Origin: Neocallimastix lanati (nom. inval.)
Lineage: Eukaryota; Neocallimastigomycota; Neocallimastigomycetes; Neocallimastigales; Neocallimastigaceae
Assembly: GCA_016946835.1 (NCBI GenBank)
Contig: JACVTC010000114.1
Coordinates: forward strand, 477,501 to 532,500
Length of the DNA stretch: 55,000 nucleotides
Direction: 5' to 3'
Shown here: one piece after another, positions 25,994-39,325 of the stretch
Position numbering within the stretch: position 1 is the stretch's first letter
How the letters are laid out: the number at the start of each line of letters is the position of its first letter
The notes under the pieces: generated by a model
Database searches by the model: none
Told to the model about the DNA's origin: nothing
What the model saw: the letters and a program-made list of their open reading frames with translations, nothing else
Translations under genes and position numbers: made by a program

Positions 25994-26419
25994 CATTTAA
26001 TAATTTAATAATTTAATAATTTAATAATAATTAATAACAATTAATAACTATCAACAATTAATAATTAATAATTAACAACCATTAATAATAATAATAATTA
26101 TTATTTGAATAATATAAATATATATATTTTAGGAGATGGAAATAACCCTCAAGCTCTAATGCAATTCGATTTTTCATTTTTTACAAATGCCAAGTGTCAA
26201 TATTATATACAAACATTAACTCCCATATGTCAAAGAGCCATGAGAATATTACATGAAATTTCTGTTATAAAAGATAATAAACCTTTATTTTATCCGTTTG
26301 AAACTAAATTAGTTGAAATTTCTATGATGAGTGAAAATATTATAAATAAGGAAATTTCTCAATTAGCAGGAGAAATTCTTTCTACCTTACAAGAAAAAGA
26401 TTTAGAATTTGACTTTTAA
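22262..26419 (+). CDS. SWI1: Swi1/ARID1-like subunit of a SWI/SNF chromatin-remodelling complex
   Basis: Five exons (22262-23641, 23814-23993, 24172-24517, 24865-25899, 26133-26419) give about 1075 residues. The N-terminal 400 are Asn/Gln/Ser/Pro-rich, with a poly-Asn run encoded near 23274-23298, as in yeast Swi1. An ARID-type DNA-binding domain follows (about 405-505): FTPLQIMGKNIDYYDIYSLL, then WDHIIKTLHI crossing intron 1. A second Gln/Pro-rich linker leads to the C-terminal helical repeat domain of Swi1/BAF250 (about 635-1075), with EIVHALNTLSIISFDQYTNF and LCLGNIFRNLSFIPENQEIF. This subunit directs SWI/SNF to DNA in the nucleus. Exon 3 may instead start at 24205, after CCCTCACTCCTCAG, losing 11 residues in frame. 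The family call rests on overall layout and motif resemblance; an orphan ARID protein is the alternative. Confidence 0.8.
24730..24822. repeat. (TTTA)n array inside Swi1-like intron 3
   Basis: About 23 TTTA units, 40 bases before the acceptor of exon 4. Confidence 0.9.
25933..25993. repeat. (AAT)n array inside Swi1-like intron 4
   Basis: About 20 AAT units between the donor at 25900 and the acceptor at 26132. Confidence 0.9.
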
Positions 26420-27540
<1,121 letters not shown>

Positions 27541-27544
27541 TATT

Positions 27545-27905
27545 CTAAATTAGGGCTTGAATTGAACCAATCTGAAAGAAATTATGGTCTTCTCTTATTC
27601 AGAGGCATTTGGCCCTGCTAGCCATCCTGTCTTAACTGGTATTTTCAGAGTTGATAGCTCCTTGGTTAGTTTTGCGCTTATACCATCAGGTCGGAATAGC
27701 AACCCCTTGTCGAGTACTAGCCCAATGGCCTAATTTCTGTAAAGAGAGAGCCGAAGATCGCACCAGCAATGGTGTTTTTTTAAATAATCACCAGAAATGA
27801 TTTTGGTTCTTAAACAAAATATCCTCATTCCTTTTTATAATTTAAATCAATAATGTCCGCATCACTTCCACCAAGAAAGAAGTGATATAATCGGTACCAC
27901 GTCAC
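27545..27905. ncRNA. GC-richer island 2: candidate structured RNA or SINE-like repeat
   Basis: About 360 bases stand out from the AT background. The core (plus strand about 27579-27660) aligns by eye with the reverse complement of 37465-37541 and with the minus strand of 54470-54518, so it belongs to a family. Pairing is visible: AGAAATTA (27577) with TAATTTCT (27731), CACCAGCAATGGTG just before a seven-T run (27775-27781) as in a Pol III terminator, and ATCACTTC/GAAGTGAT near 27863-27888. The loop region CAGGTCGGAATAGCAACC (27687-27704) faintly recalls SRP RNA helix 8. Read as protein, the plus strand has a 49-codon frame starting MVFSYSEAFGPASHPVLTG at 27584; its reality is doubtful. Function unknown. 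Confidence 0.5.
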
Positions 27906-28073
27906 ATATATATTTACATACTCATTATTCAGAAAATTACTTAAATTAACACGATTTTCTCCTTATTAACACTATTTTCACTACATTAGTAGTAACGATA
28001 CTATTATTTTCACTATCACTAATATTACTATTATTAACAATATTATTTCTATTGTTATTAATATTACTATAAC

Positions 28074-28115
<42 letters not shown>

Positions 28116-28823
28116 TAATAAAATAAAAAAAAAATAGAAAAAAGCATATAAAAAAAATATTATTTTTCTTTGATTTTTATTTCTTTGATTTTTGGTTTCA
28201 TGATTTTTTTTATATAATAGTATTTATTATTATTATTATTATTATTTTAATTTATATATATTATTATTATTATACTTTTTTTTTTTTTTTACACTGTTAT
28301 TTTATTTTTTATTTTGTTTATTTCATTTAAATATTCATCTTATTTTTATTTTTATTTTTATTTTTATTTTTATTTTTATTTTTATTTTTTTATTTTTTTT
28401 ATTTTTTATAATTATTTGAATTTGTATTTATATTTAAATTTTTATTTTTTTTTTTTTTTTTATTTTTTATTTTTTATATTATTTTGAATTTGATCGAGGT
28501 AGTTGATTTATTAAATATTGTTTTATTTATTTACTATTAATTGCAATTTATAAATAAAAGTATTATTGAATTAAATAAAATAATTTTGGTTATTAAATTT
28601 TAAAATCTATTAAGATATTATTAATTATTATGGAATAAAAATAATAATAATAAAAATAATAAAAATGTTATTTTTAATTTTTTTTTTTTTAATTTCTATT
28701 ATTAAATCACATTATAATGTTTTTCCAAAATATATATATATATTGAAACTATTAAACAATACAATAAAATAATATCAGATATTAATTCATTTTTTATACT
28801 AATAATATAAATTTGTTTTCTTT
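27906..28823. other. AT-rich spacer downstream of DSK2
   Basis: (ATT)n near 28226-28246, T-rich (TTTTTA)n near 28335-28400 and A/T homopolymers. No gene is seen. Everything left of 28824 is 3' flank of the minus-strand DSK2. Confidence 0.6.
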
Positions 28824-30285
28824 TTAATTTTTATCCCAAAGCTTAGAAAGGATTATTTAATAACTATTAATTTTATATATAAATATTTTAATATTATTAA
28901 AATTAGTTTATTATATTATTATTGATTTTTCTTTTTATTATTACTATTATTAAATAAATAAATTAAAATTTAAATATTTTATTAATATTATTATTAATTA
29001 ACTTACCCATTCAACGGCAGCTTCAACACGTCCACCGGTTATAGTAAGAGCACGAATATTTTGAGCAGAATCATAGAAACCCATATCTTGTAATTGAGCT
29101 AATTGTGTACTGTATCTAACTTCTGGTGGTTGTTGATTGGCAGCAGCATTAGCGCCAGCAGCAGCTCCAGCGGCAGCTCCGGCACCTGGCATACCCATAC
29201 CTGGCATTCCTCCTAACATACTAAGTAAAGCTGACATATCTGGCATTTGTGGAGTAGCTGGTGTTGCACCAGTTTGTGGTGTAGTTGTACTTCCTGGAGT
29301 TGAAGCAGTATTAGAAGCTGGAGTTTGGAATTGACCGAATGGATTAGCAGCACCAGCAGCACCGGCGCCGGCACCACCAAACATATTACCATACATATTA
29401 CTTAATTGAAGAATACTTCTTAAAGTTTCTATTTTATATCATTTAATTATTACAAATTATTAAATTATAAAATAATTTATTTAAAACAAAATTAATATTT
29501 AAATAATAAAAATATATATATTTTTTTTTTATTTCTATTTTTTTTTTTTTTCAAAACTATAAAACATATATATCGAGAATGAAAATGTATTTCTTATTTG
29601 TATTTAAATTACCTGGATTACTCATCATTTGATTCATTGTACTACGGAATTCTGGTGTATTAAAAGCAGCTAATTGTGGTGAAGAACTAAATAACATATC
29701 CATCATTTGTGGATTTTGGAACATAGAAGATAACATATTTAATACAGCTGGATTTTCAAGCATAGAATTTAACATATTTGGATCGAGTGGGGGTAAATTA
29801 CCACCAAATGGACTTGCTGGATTTTGTGCTTGATTATTCATAGCAGAAGCAAATCCACTATTAAAACCAAGTTGAGCAAATGGATTAGCTGCACCTTGTC
29901 CTAATTGAGCAAATGGATTAGCTGCTGCTGGAGATGGTTGTGAAGCAGCTGGAGCTGGGGTAGTTGTTGAAGCTGGAGTTGAAGCAGTAGTAGTTTCAGC
30001 TGCTTTAGTAGTTTCAGCTGGCTTTGGTTGATGCTTTTTAGCTCTAACCATATGAATAGTGTTACCATTTTTAACCTTTATATTTTCAATAGTTTCATTA
30101 TTATCTTTTAAAATTCTTCCAGCATAAATTAATGTTTGTTGGTCTGGTTCTAATGGAGTATCAGTTGAACTTAATTGTTCAGCTATTTTTTGTTTCAAAA
30201 CTGAGACAGTATCAGTAGATTTTAAAGTTACAGTTAACTTCTTTTCATTAGAAAATTTGATGTTAATGGTTAATTCTTCTGACAT
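28824..30285 (-). CDS. DSK2: Ubiquilin / Dsk2 ubiquitin-receptor shuttle protein
   Basis: Three exons on the minus strand (30285-29613, 29428-29007, 28841-28824) give 370 residues, close to yeast Dsk2 (373). An N-terminal ubiquitin-like domain (about 1-78: [20 protein letters not shown], then [16 protein letters not shown]) binds the proteasome. The middle carries STI1-type Met/Asn/Pro-rich helices ([20 protein letters not shown], then [11 protein letters not shown] across intron 1) and Ala/Gly/Pro/Thr-rich linkers. The C-terminal UBA domain (about 325-370: [20 protein letters not shown], then VEAAVEW) binds ubiquitin. The protein ferries ubiquitylated clients to the proteasome in cytosol and nucleus. 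The last exon is only 18 bases and completes the UBA as VEWLWDKN; without it, reading through the donor would give VS-stop. Intact. Confidence 0.92.
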
Positions 30286-31279
30286 CTTTAATTTCTACTA
30301 TATGTTTAAATTATTTTTATATATATTATATAATTGAAAATTTATTTTATTTATTTTTAATATTTTCAATGAAATGCGAAAAAAAGAATAATTTTCGACG
30401 AAATAATTTAGGTTTATTGTTGTAAATAATGATTTATTATTGTTTTATAATTGTTTTAATATTTTTTATTTTTATTATTGTTTAAATTATATTTTGTTTG
30501 TTTATGTGAATTCCAAATTTATAAATAATGGATGTGAAAAAATATATATATATATATGTAAAATTTTATAATATAAATAATAATTAATAAATATGTATAT
30601 ATTTAGATATTGTGGTTATTTAATTAGGTACGCTATTTAAAATATAATTTTTTTCTTTTTTTTATCTATTATATATTTATATTGTTTCTTATTATTATCA
30701 AATATAAGAAAAAAAAAATAACAAAAAATAAAAATTATAGGAAATCAAATCTTTTTATATCAAATAAAAAAAATAACAATAATAATTAAACAAACTCTTT
30801 TTAATCCCTTATTACAAATTATTTTATTAAAAAAAAAAAAAAAAAAAAAAAAGGAAAAAGATTTTCTATTCCATTCTAATTCATATCTGCCACCAATACT
30901 AATTAATAAATCTCAATTATATTTTTACCTTTTTTTACAGTATATTAAATAATATTGGTTATAAAAATAAAAATAAAAAAAAATAAAAAATAAAAAAAAG
31001 AATAGAAAAGAATTTAGTAAATAAAAATAATTAATTAATTTCACTATTAAATTAAATCTAATTATCAATACTAATTGGATTTAATAATTATATTATAAGT
31101 ATTAAAATTAATAATTTATAGAACAGAATGGAAATAAAAATATATTGAGGGTTAGAATTGAGTTTATTTATATTAGATACTTATTTCAGCCTATGAAATT
31201 GCTATTTTATTTTGATTTAATAAGATTGAATTATTTTTTTTATCTTTTTAATAAAAAGTAAAATTAAATATTATTTACT

Positions 31280-31388
31280 TATTCATTTATTTATTTATTT
31301 ATTTATTATTTATTTATTTTTTATTTTTTATTTATTATTTTTTATTTATTTATTTATTTATTTTTTATTTATTATTTTTTATTATTTT

Positions 31389-31479
<91 letters not shown>

Positions 31480-31481
31480 TA
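31280..31481. repeat. (TTTA)n array with TTTTTTA interruptions
   Basis: The first half mixes ATTT and TTTTTTATT units; the last 90 bases are a clean TTTA array. Confidence 0.9.
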
Positions 31482-31973
31482 ATCATTTTAATGATCAAAT
31501 AAAAAAAAAATATATTCAATATAGTTATTAACAAAAAAATGAATTAGTAAAATATTTATTTTAATCTATTTGTTTATATTATAATTTTAATTATTAATTG
31601 ATTTTTATTTTTATATTTTGTATGGTTGAACATTAGCTTATTTAATAATATCACATGATTTTTCAATTTTATTTTTATTTTATTCATAAATACCACATGT
31701 TTTTTACTCCTAACATAAATTTTATATCATTAATTTTTTTTTATTTATTTTTACATTCAATTTTTTTTTCTTTTTTCGAGTTTAATCTCTCAACAAAAAT
31801 AAAATAGTGCTTACTATATTATTTATAATTTATAATATTAATAATATTAATTTTAAGTATCATTAATAATTATTAATCAAATATATAGTATTTATTATAT
31901 ATATTTAAACTAATATTTATTTATAATTATAATTATTAATAGTTAAATATTTTTTTTATTTATTTATATCTAT

Positions 31974-32600
31974 TATTTATTATTTATTATTTATTATTTA
32001 TTATTTATTGTTTATTATTTATTATCTATTCAATTATTTATATTTATTATTTATTATTTATTATTTATTATATATTATTTATTATTTATTATATATTATT
32101 TATTATTTATTATTTATTATTTATTATCTATTATTTATTATTAATTATTTATTATTTATTATCTATTATTTAATTATTTATATTTATTATTTATTATTTA
32201 TTATTTATTATTTATTATTTATTATTTATTATTCAATTATTTATTATTCAATTATTTATTATAATTATTTGATTATTTATTATTTATTATTTATTATTCA
32301 ATTATTTATTATTCAATTATTTATTATTTATTATTTATTATTTATTATTCGATTATTTATTATTTATTATTTATTATTCAATTATTTATTATTCAATTAT
32401 TTATTATTTATTATTTATTATTTATTATTTATTATTTATTATTTATTATTCAATTATTTATTATTCAATTATTTATTATTTATTATTTATTTATTATTTA
32501 TTATTTATTATTTATTATTTATTATTTATTATTTATTATCTATTATTTAATTATTTATTATTTATTATTTATTATTTATTGTTTATTTATTTATTTATTG
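31974..32600. repeat. (TATTATT)n heptamer minisatellite, about 620 bp
   Basis: Tandem TATTATT with regular variants (TATTCAATTATT, TATTCGATTATT) that recur as higher-order blocks around 32230-32480. Seven bases is not a multiple of three, so the array stays open in a frame as Leu/Phe/Ile/Tyr repeats. That open frame (32008-32550) is not a gene. Confidence 0.93.
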
Positions 32601-33396
32601 TTATGGTGGTTAATAGTAATAACACGTTTGTCACCTAATCATTGGATAATTGTAATTTTGATCATATAAAATATGTATGGTTCGTCATATTTATTGATTG
32701 CATATATATCAATATATTATTTAATTAAATTGTATTATAGTATTTTAATATTATTAATCTTTTTATTTTTATTTAATAAATTTAATATATTTTTATTTCT
32801 TAATAATAATTAAAGCAATACATAATGGTTAACAAAAAATGAAAAGGATATTACTAATAAATTATGAATATTAATAAGTCAAAAAAAAAAAATATAGTTA
32901 CACACTTATTGTTAATAATAATAATAATATTTATTATTACTATTTTATTATTTTTTTTTATTTCATAATAAATATAAAAAAGTAAAAGAAAAAAGAAATA
33001 GAAATTTTACTAAATTACAAATGAATAATATTGAATAATATTAATTTGTCATATTATATTCATAATTTATTCAAATATATGTAAAATATATAAAACTTAA
33101 TTTAACTTTTAAATAACCATTTATTAAATTTATTAATAGTATTTCATAATAAGACATATTTAATATTATCTATTATTAAGATTTGGTAATATAATTATAA
33201 TTAAGATTTATTATTATAATAATATTACTAAAAAAACATGAAGATTTCACATTTTAATATATTATTATAAAATCATTTATATATATATATATTTTTCGGT
33301 CGAGGAAGGATATATATAAAAAATAAAAATATCCTACTATAGTATAATTTTTTCTCATGTTTTTTTTTTTTAAAGTCTAAATATAATTAATTGTAT

Positions 33397-33428
<32 letters not shown>

Positions 33429-33805
33429 TTAAAAAAAAATTTAAAAAAAATTAAAATAAAAATTAAAAATTGAAAAATAGATAAAAATTAAGGTACTCAT
33501 TAAATTGAAATATATTTAAAATAAAAAAGTATTTAAGTCATTTTAATGAATATATAAAAATTTAAATAAATATCATATTTAATAAATAAAAAAGGCCTTT
33601 AAAATATTTTGAAAAATGCTGTTATTTTTTTTTTAATTTTATATTTTTATTTTTGTTTTAATATTAATACTAAATAAAATTTAAATATTTTTTAATTATT
33701 TAATGTAAAATTTCTTTAATAATAAATATTTATCTTGTTATATAAATTAAGCGATTTTGATATATTTTGTTATATATCATATTTCATAAAGAGATAAATC
33801 ATAAA

Positions 33806-35909
33806 ATGTTTAGAAAAACTACATTTTTGGCCTTATTGGCTTTTTGTCTTTGTATAGTTTCTGCAAAAATAGTTGATCTTGACGATACTAAATTCAAAGA
33901 GGTAAAAATATAATTTTATAAATATAATTAATTTTTCAATATAAAATATTTAAAAATGAAAATGTAATTATATATATTTTTATTGAAATATTAATGATTT
34001 TAATTCATTATTACTAATTAATAGTTAGTTGGAGGTGAAGTACCATTATTAGTAGAATTTTATGCTCCATGGTGTGGTCACTGTAAAGTAAGTTTCGATA
34101 ATAATATGTTTCATTCTAAAAAATAATAATGATTAAAAAAAGGACTATAATAAATGATAGTAGTAGCAATAATAATAAATAATTTAAAAAAGTATATGAT
34201 ATTAATAATGATATTTAAATATTTATTATTAAATATATATTTAAAATGGTAGAATTTAAAACCAACTTATGAAGCACTTGCAGATTCCTATGACCACGTT
34301 AGTGAAAAGGTTATTATTGCTAGAATTGATGCTGATAAATTCCAAGATATTCGTAAAGCTGAAGGACTTAGAAGTTATCCAGTAAATTTATATGCTACAT
34401 ATATATTAACTTTGATATAAATCAATTAAATAATAAAAAATCATCAAACATAATTCAATGGATTTTATTATAATTATAATTAATATATTTTAACTTTTAA
34501 TATATTAATACATATATTAAAAAAATAAAATAAATAAATAAAATAATTAGACTATTAAATTATTTATGCCATCTACAAAGGAAGGTATTGAATATAAAAA
34601 GGAAAATACTTTAGAAAACCTTATTAGTTTTGTTGATGAAAAGACTGGTTTAATCGGTAAGCCAAAGAAGGTTGAGAGTTTTGTAGTTGATCTTGATGAA
34701 AGTAATTTCGATGAAGTTGTTGGTGATCCAAAGAATCATGTTATGGTAAGAAAAAAAAATCTTTAATATTGTATTTTTGTTAATTATTTTTATTTCTTTT
34801 AATTTAACTCATATAAAATATGTAATAATAAAATAAATATAGGTTTTATTCTATGCTCCATGGTGTGGTCATTGTAAGAAATTAATGCCAACTTATGAAA
34901 AGGTCGCTAATACATTCCACAAAGAAAAAAATATTATTATTGCAAGAGTTGATTGTCCAGCTAATGATAGTTTAAATACAAGGTAATATAATTTTCTTAA
35001 TGAATTTAATTTATTCAATAATTCATAATAATGTATATAAATTCATATTTAAAGTATTATTTAAAACCTCTAAATTAATTATTATTTAAATTTATATTTA
35101 TATTAATTTTGATATTTATATTTATATTTATATTTATATTTATATTTATATTTATATTTATATTTATATTTATATTTATATTTATATTTATATTTATATT
35201 TATATTTATATTTATTTTTATATTTATTTTTATATTTATATTTATTATTTACTATTTATTATTTATTATTTATTATTTATTATTTATTATTTATTATTTA
35301 TTATTATTTATTATTTATTATTTATTATTTATATATATTTAAAAAAGATACCGTATTGGAGGTTATCCAGTAAGTATTCAATTTAAAAAATTAAAATATC
35401 ATAAATATTCAGTTATTAAATATATATGCATTTTCATGATTGTTTAATTTTATTACATAATAGACTGTTTACTTCTTTGAAGCTAACAAACGTAATGAAA
35501 ATCCAGTTTCATATTCTGAAGGTCGTGATGAAATAGTAAGTATTATAATTATACTTTGAAATAATAATAAAAAAATAATTATATATAAAATTTAAATATA
35601 ATATAAGTATTTATATTAATTTATATTTACTTTTTCACAAAAAATTAAAAAAAATAAAAAAAAAAATAAAAAATGAAATGAAATGAAATGAAATTTATAT
35701 ATATATATATATATATTAATTTAAATAAATTAAAATTTCAATTAAGACTTTCGTAAGATACTTAAATGAAAAATGTGGTACTCATCGTCTTCCAGGTGGT
35801 GGTTTAGATAACTCTGTAAATATTTATAATATTTTATTTACTAATAACTCTTAATAAAATCAATTTATATTAAATTTATTATTATTATTATATTTTCTAA
35901 AATTTATAA

Positions 35910-35942
<33 letters not shown>

Positions 35943-36213
35943 ATAGGCTGGCAGAGATCCGGAAATTGATAAATTAGTTAGAAAATATATTTTAACTGAT
36001 CACCCAGTTGAAAAAAGTGATTTAAGAAACTTTATTCGTAGATTCTCAATTGATAAAAAGGATCGGTATGTATATTTATTTTTCTAAAATAATAATAATT
36101 TTAATATTAATAATATTAATAATAATATCAATGATGATAATAATAATAATTATAATAATAATATTATAATAAAAAAGATAATTAAATGATAATGATAATA
36201 ATAAATATTTAAC

Positions 36214-36244
<31 letters not shown>

Positions 36245-36607
36245 TTGAATTTTTATATATATTAATTATTATAAATCAATGCTTATCATTAATCTAGTTC
36301 AACTCAATTCTATTTCAAGATAGTTGAAAAAATTGAAAAGAATGGTAGAGATTTCATCTTTAAGGAATATGAACGTGTTAAAAAGATTCTTGCTAAACTT
36401 AAGGTTGAAGAACAATTCTATGATGATTTCAAGACCAGATTAAATATTTTAGAAGTTTTTAGAAGTAGTGCAAATGAAGCTATTGAACTTGAAAAACAAG
36501 CCTCTAAAGAAGGAAATATTCCACCAAAGCCAGTTACTTCAGATATTCCAGCTAGTACTACTTCTGAAGCTTCAGAAGCTACTCCAAAAGCACATGAAGA
36601 ATTGTAG
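33806..36607 (+). CDS. ER protein disulfide isomerase, two thioredoxin domains plus ERp29-like tail
   Basis: Ten exons (33806-33901, 34025-34087, 34253-34381, 34551-34745, 34843-34982, 35348-35369, 35464-35535, 35747-35815, 35947-36065, 36298-36607) give 404 residues. Signal peptide about 1-20 (MFRKTTFLALLAFCLCIVSA). Two thioredoxin domains each carry the redox motif APWCGHCK (Cys pairs 49/52 and 169/172) and the cis-proline (P96, P215). The C-terminal helical ERp29-type domain (about 290-375) is followed by a Ser/Thr/Glu/Pro tail ending AHEEL. HEEL resembles the KDEL/HDEL retrieval signal. The protein forms and shuffles disulfides in secretory cargo, in the family of fungal TigA and plant PDIL2. 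Exon 6 is only 22 bases. Intron 5 contains a (TATATT)n repeat. Confidence 0.95.
35107..35337. repeat. (TTTATA)n then (TATTATT)n repeat inside PDI intron 5
   Basis: About 19 hexamer units followed by heptamer units. The array ends about 10 bases before the acceptor AG at 35346-35347. Confidence 0.92.
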
Positions 36608-36711
36608 AGGAGAAATAAAAAATATATATATATAAATAATAAATAAATAAAATAAAAATAAATAAATAAATAAAATATGAAACAAACAAATAGATTAAAT
36701 TAAATATTTAG

Positions 36712-36746
<35 letters not shown>

Positions 36747-37170
36747 AAAAAAAAAGAAATGTAGTATATTTATAAAGTAAATTAAAAACTATTAATAATA
36801 AAATAAAAAAAAAATAAAAAAAAATAAAAAAAAAAAAAAAAAAAAAGTAAAAATTTTACAAATTTTTATGTTTATTTATATTATAATATTACTATTCATA
36901 TGATTATATTTACTATTTATATCATTACTATTCCAGAATTGAATTTGTTAAATAACCCAGTTAGGTGTATAATAACGTTGTAAATTTAAATATATTTATT
37001 TGATTAGTAATATTATAACAGTGTAACGTTAAAATTTTAACAAAAGGTTAGATTATTATAGAAAGAGTATTATAAATAGTATGTAAAGAAAAAGTTTTAA
37101 AATTTGCGATAATTACAGTTGTAAAAAAAAAAATATTATTATTATTAACAATAAAATAAAATAAAATAAA

Positions 37171-37222
<52 letters not shown>

Positions 37223-37370
37223 TGACACATTACTTTTAAATGAATAAGTCATTCTTAATTCATCATATTATACTTAATATAATTTTTAAATAATGTTAGA
37301 TGTAATTATTTATTATTTTTACTATAATTTACATGTACACATAATCAAAAAGACATATCAAAGATGCATC
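36608..37370. other. PDI 3' flank with poly(A) runs
   Basis: Poly(A) runs at about 36714-36744 and 37167-37218, otherwise AT-rich. The minus-strand Phe-rich open frame there is homopolymer translation. Confidence 0.65.
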
Positions 37371-37560
37371 TCTTCTTCAATCTATTTCAATCTATTATAC
37401 CTTTTGCTATTGGCCAGCAGTGGTCTTTGCTCAATAGGTTCAAATCGAATCCTATTACTACCAACAGCGTCAATGCTGAAGAAACAGTAAGACAGGCCAG
37501 CAGGGCTAGCGCAACCAATGAAGATCATAATTTCGTATCTTAAAATTATGATTAACATTG
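37371..37560. ncRNA. GC-richer island 3: same family as the 27.6 kb and 54.5 kb islands
   Basis: A compact GC-rich patch. On the minus strand, 37541-37465 matches the plus strand of 27579-27660: shared GAAATTATG-TCTTC, CCCTGCTRGCC, CTGTCTTA and TTCAG-RTTGA blocks in the same order. On the plus strand it has tRNA-promoter-like motifs TGGCCAGCAGTGG (37411-37423, A-box-like) and GGTTCAAATCG (37437-37447, B-box-like), plus a stem AATAGG/CCTATT around the latter. It does not fold as a tRNA. The minus strand has an open frame from MIFIGCASPAGLSYCFFSID to RLK-stop, so a protein-coding relic is an alternative. Confidence 0.45.
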
Positions 37561-38097
37561 ACAAGTCAAAAATAATTATTGTACTATAGTATAATTATTG
37601 TATTAAAGTATATTTACTGTACTTTAGTATAATTATTATACTATAGTATAATAATTCCCTTGTGAAGTCTTATTAATGTTAATTAAATGAAACTAGAATA
37701 CATTATACCATTATTTTATTTTATTTTGTGTTTTTTTTTGTTTATTCTTTTATCTTTTTTTCTTTTTATTACATGTATTTTATTAGCTATTTAATTAATA
37801 AAGATGAATCAATTTTTTTGCAGCAGTTACAAAAAAAAAAAAAATATCTAATTCAAAAAAAAATATAAATAAAATAAAATAAACACATGATACAATATAA
37901 AATATCATTTCTTATTTTTTTTAAGTGATATATATAATAGATTAAGGATCTTACTGACTCAATCATTCATTAATAATTATTAATATCAAAATTCAATATA
38001 TAAAAATACTAAAAACATCCATTAAATATTAAAAAATAAAAAAATAAAAAATAAAAAATAAAAAAAAAAAAAAAAAAAATACTAAACCGTTACATTA

Positions 38098-38951
38098 AAA
38101 TGGTCTATATCAGAAAATTCAACAACGACGATAGGAAGTTCTTTAAAAACTTCAACAAATACAAAGACAACAAACATATTAAATACAGCAAAGACAACAA
38201 ATACATCAAACGCAAGAATGAATGATATTCCTGTTGAAGTAGAACCTCCAAATATTCAAACAAATACAACTAATAAATTTCATTTTCAAAATTTTTAAAA
38301 ATTACAAATAAGAAACTTTAACAAATGGTATTTATATTTTGAAATTATTCCTTAAGTCAAGGAAAAATTAGGTGATTATATATCAAATAATATTAATGAT
38401 ACAGATATGAATTAAAAAACACAATAAAGTATGATAGTACCTTCAGAATTATAATATTGAGCAGCCTTGACGAATATACCGAAAGTCTAACCCTAGTATC
38501 CAATGGAAGGATTACATACCCAAATGGGTAATCCGATTAGATTTTACAAAAAAGATATATACAAAAGAATATATAAAAATAATAATTTTTCTATTGGGGA
38601 AATGTTTTTATACTCCAAACATATAAAATAATTTAATTTCCACTTATTACCTATGTAAAAAGGGTTTTGAATTAGTAATGGACAGGTGCAACAATAAAGA
38701 AAAGACTTCAGATATTTAAAAATAATAAACAAAATATTACCATCAATACAAATGATGAAAACCTTTTTACTTTAAATAGATGTCCAATAAAAGAAATAGA
38801 TTATAATATAAACAATATTGATCTAAAACTATAGAATGCTATATTAGATCATTATTATAATTAAAATTTTCAAAAATTTTTTAGAAAACAAATAGCATTA
38901 AAAAAGAATAGAATGATAATATAAATTGTGAAGATTTCAAAATTAGTAAAC

Positions 38952-39000
<49 letters not shown>

Positions 39001-39289
39001 CATTTAAAGAAACAAACAACTAGAGTACTTTACCATAACAAATCGTACATACTAATATTGTTGGACTATTTAAGTCTGTGCCATCATTCATTGGATACAA
39101 ATATTATATAACATTTATCAATAAAAACAGTAGAAAGTATTGGGTTTATTTACTTAAATATAAATCTGAGGTAGTACAGAAATTTATTGAGTTTCATAAA
39201 CTTATGAAAAATGCTTGTTATTACAACATAAAGGAGTAAAAACTGATAACTGTTTAGTAGAGAACAATAACTTTAATTTTTATAAATTA

Positions 39290-39325
<36 letters not shown>

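Larger units (their letters stand above)
30286..33805. other. Gene-free divergent intergenic region between DSK2 and PDI
   Basis: It holds upstream regions of both divergently transcribed genes and the two simple-sequence arrays listed separately. No exon series or RNA gene is visible. A small less-AT patch at about 32600-32690 shows nothing recognisable. Confidence 0.65.

Noticed and set aside
29137-29334. Plus-strand Ala/Pro frame opposite DSK2
   Set aside because: Complement of the Ala/Gly/Pro-rich ubiquilin linker.
32008-32550. 180-codon open frame rich in Tyr/Leu/Ile
   Set aside because: It is the translation of the TATTATT satellite; both neighbouring frames are open too.
35109-35342. 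77-codon open frame of Phe-Ile repeats
   Set aside because: It lies wholly within PDI intron 5 and is a (TTTATA)n translation.
37411-37456. Possible tRNA from A-box- and B-box-like motifs
   Set aside because: No acceptor, anticodon or T-stem pairing can be built; the A-B spacing is too short for a normal tRNA.
37382-37564. 60-codon minus-strand frame in island 3
   Set aside because: Not kept as a gene: the related islands do not preserve the same amino-acid reading over the shared core, so a noncoding or repeat explanation is preferred; left open as an alternative.
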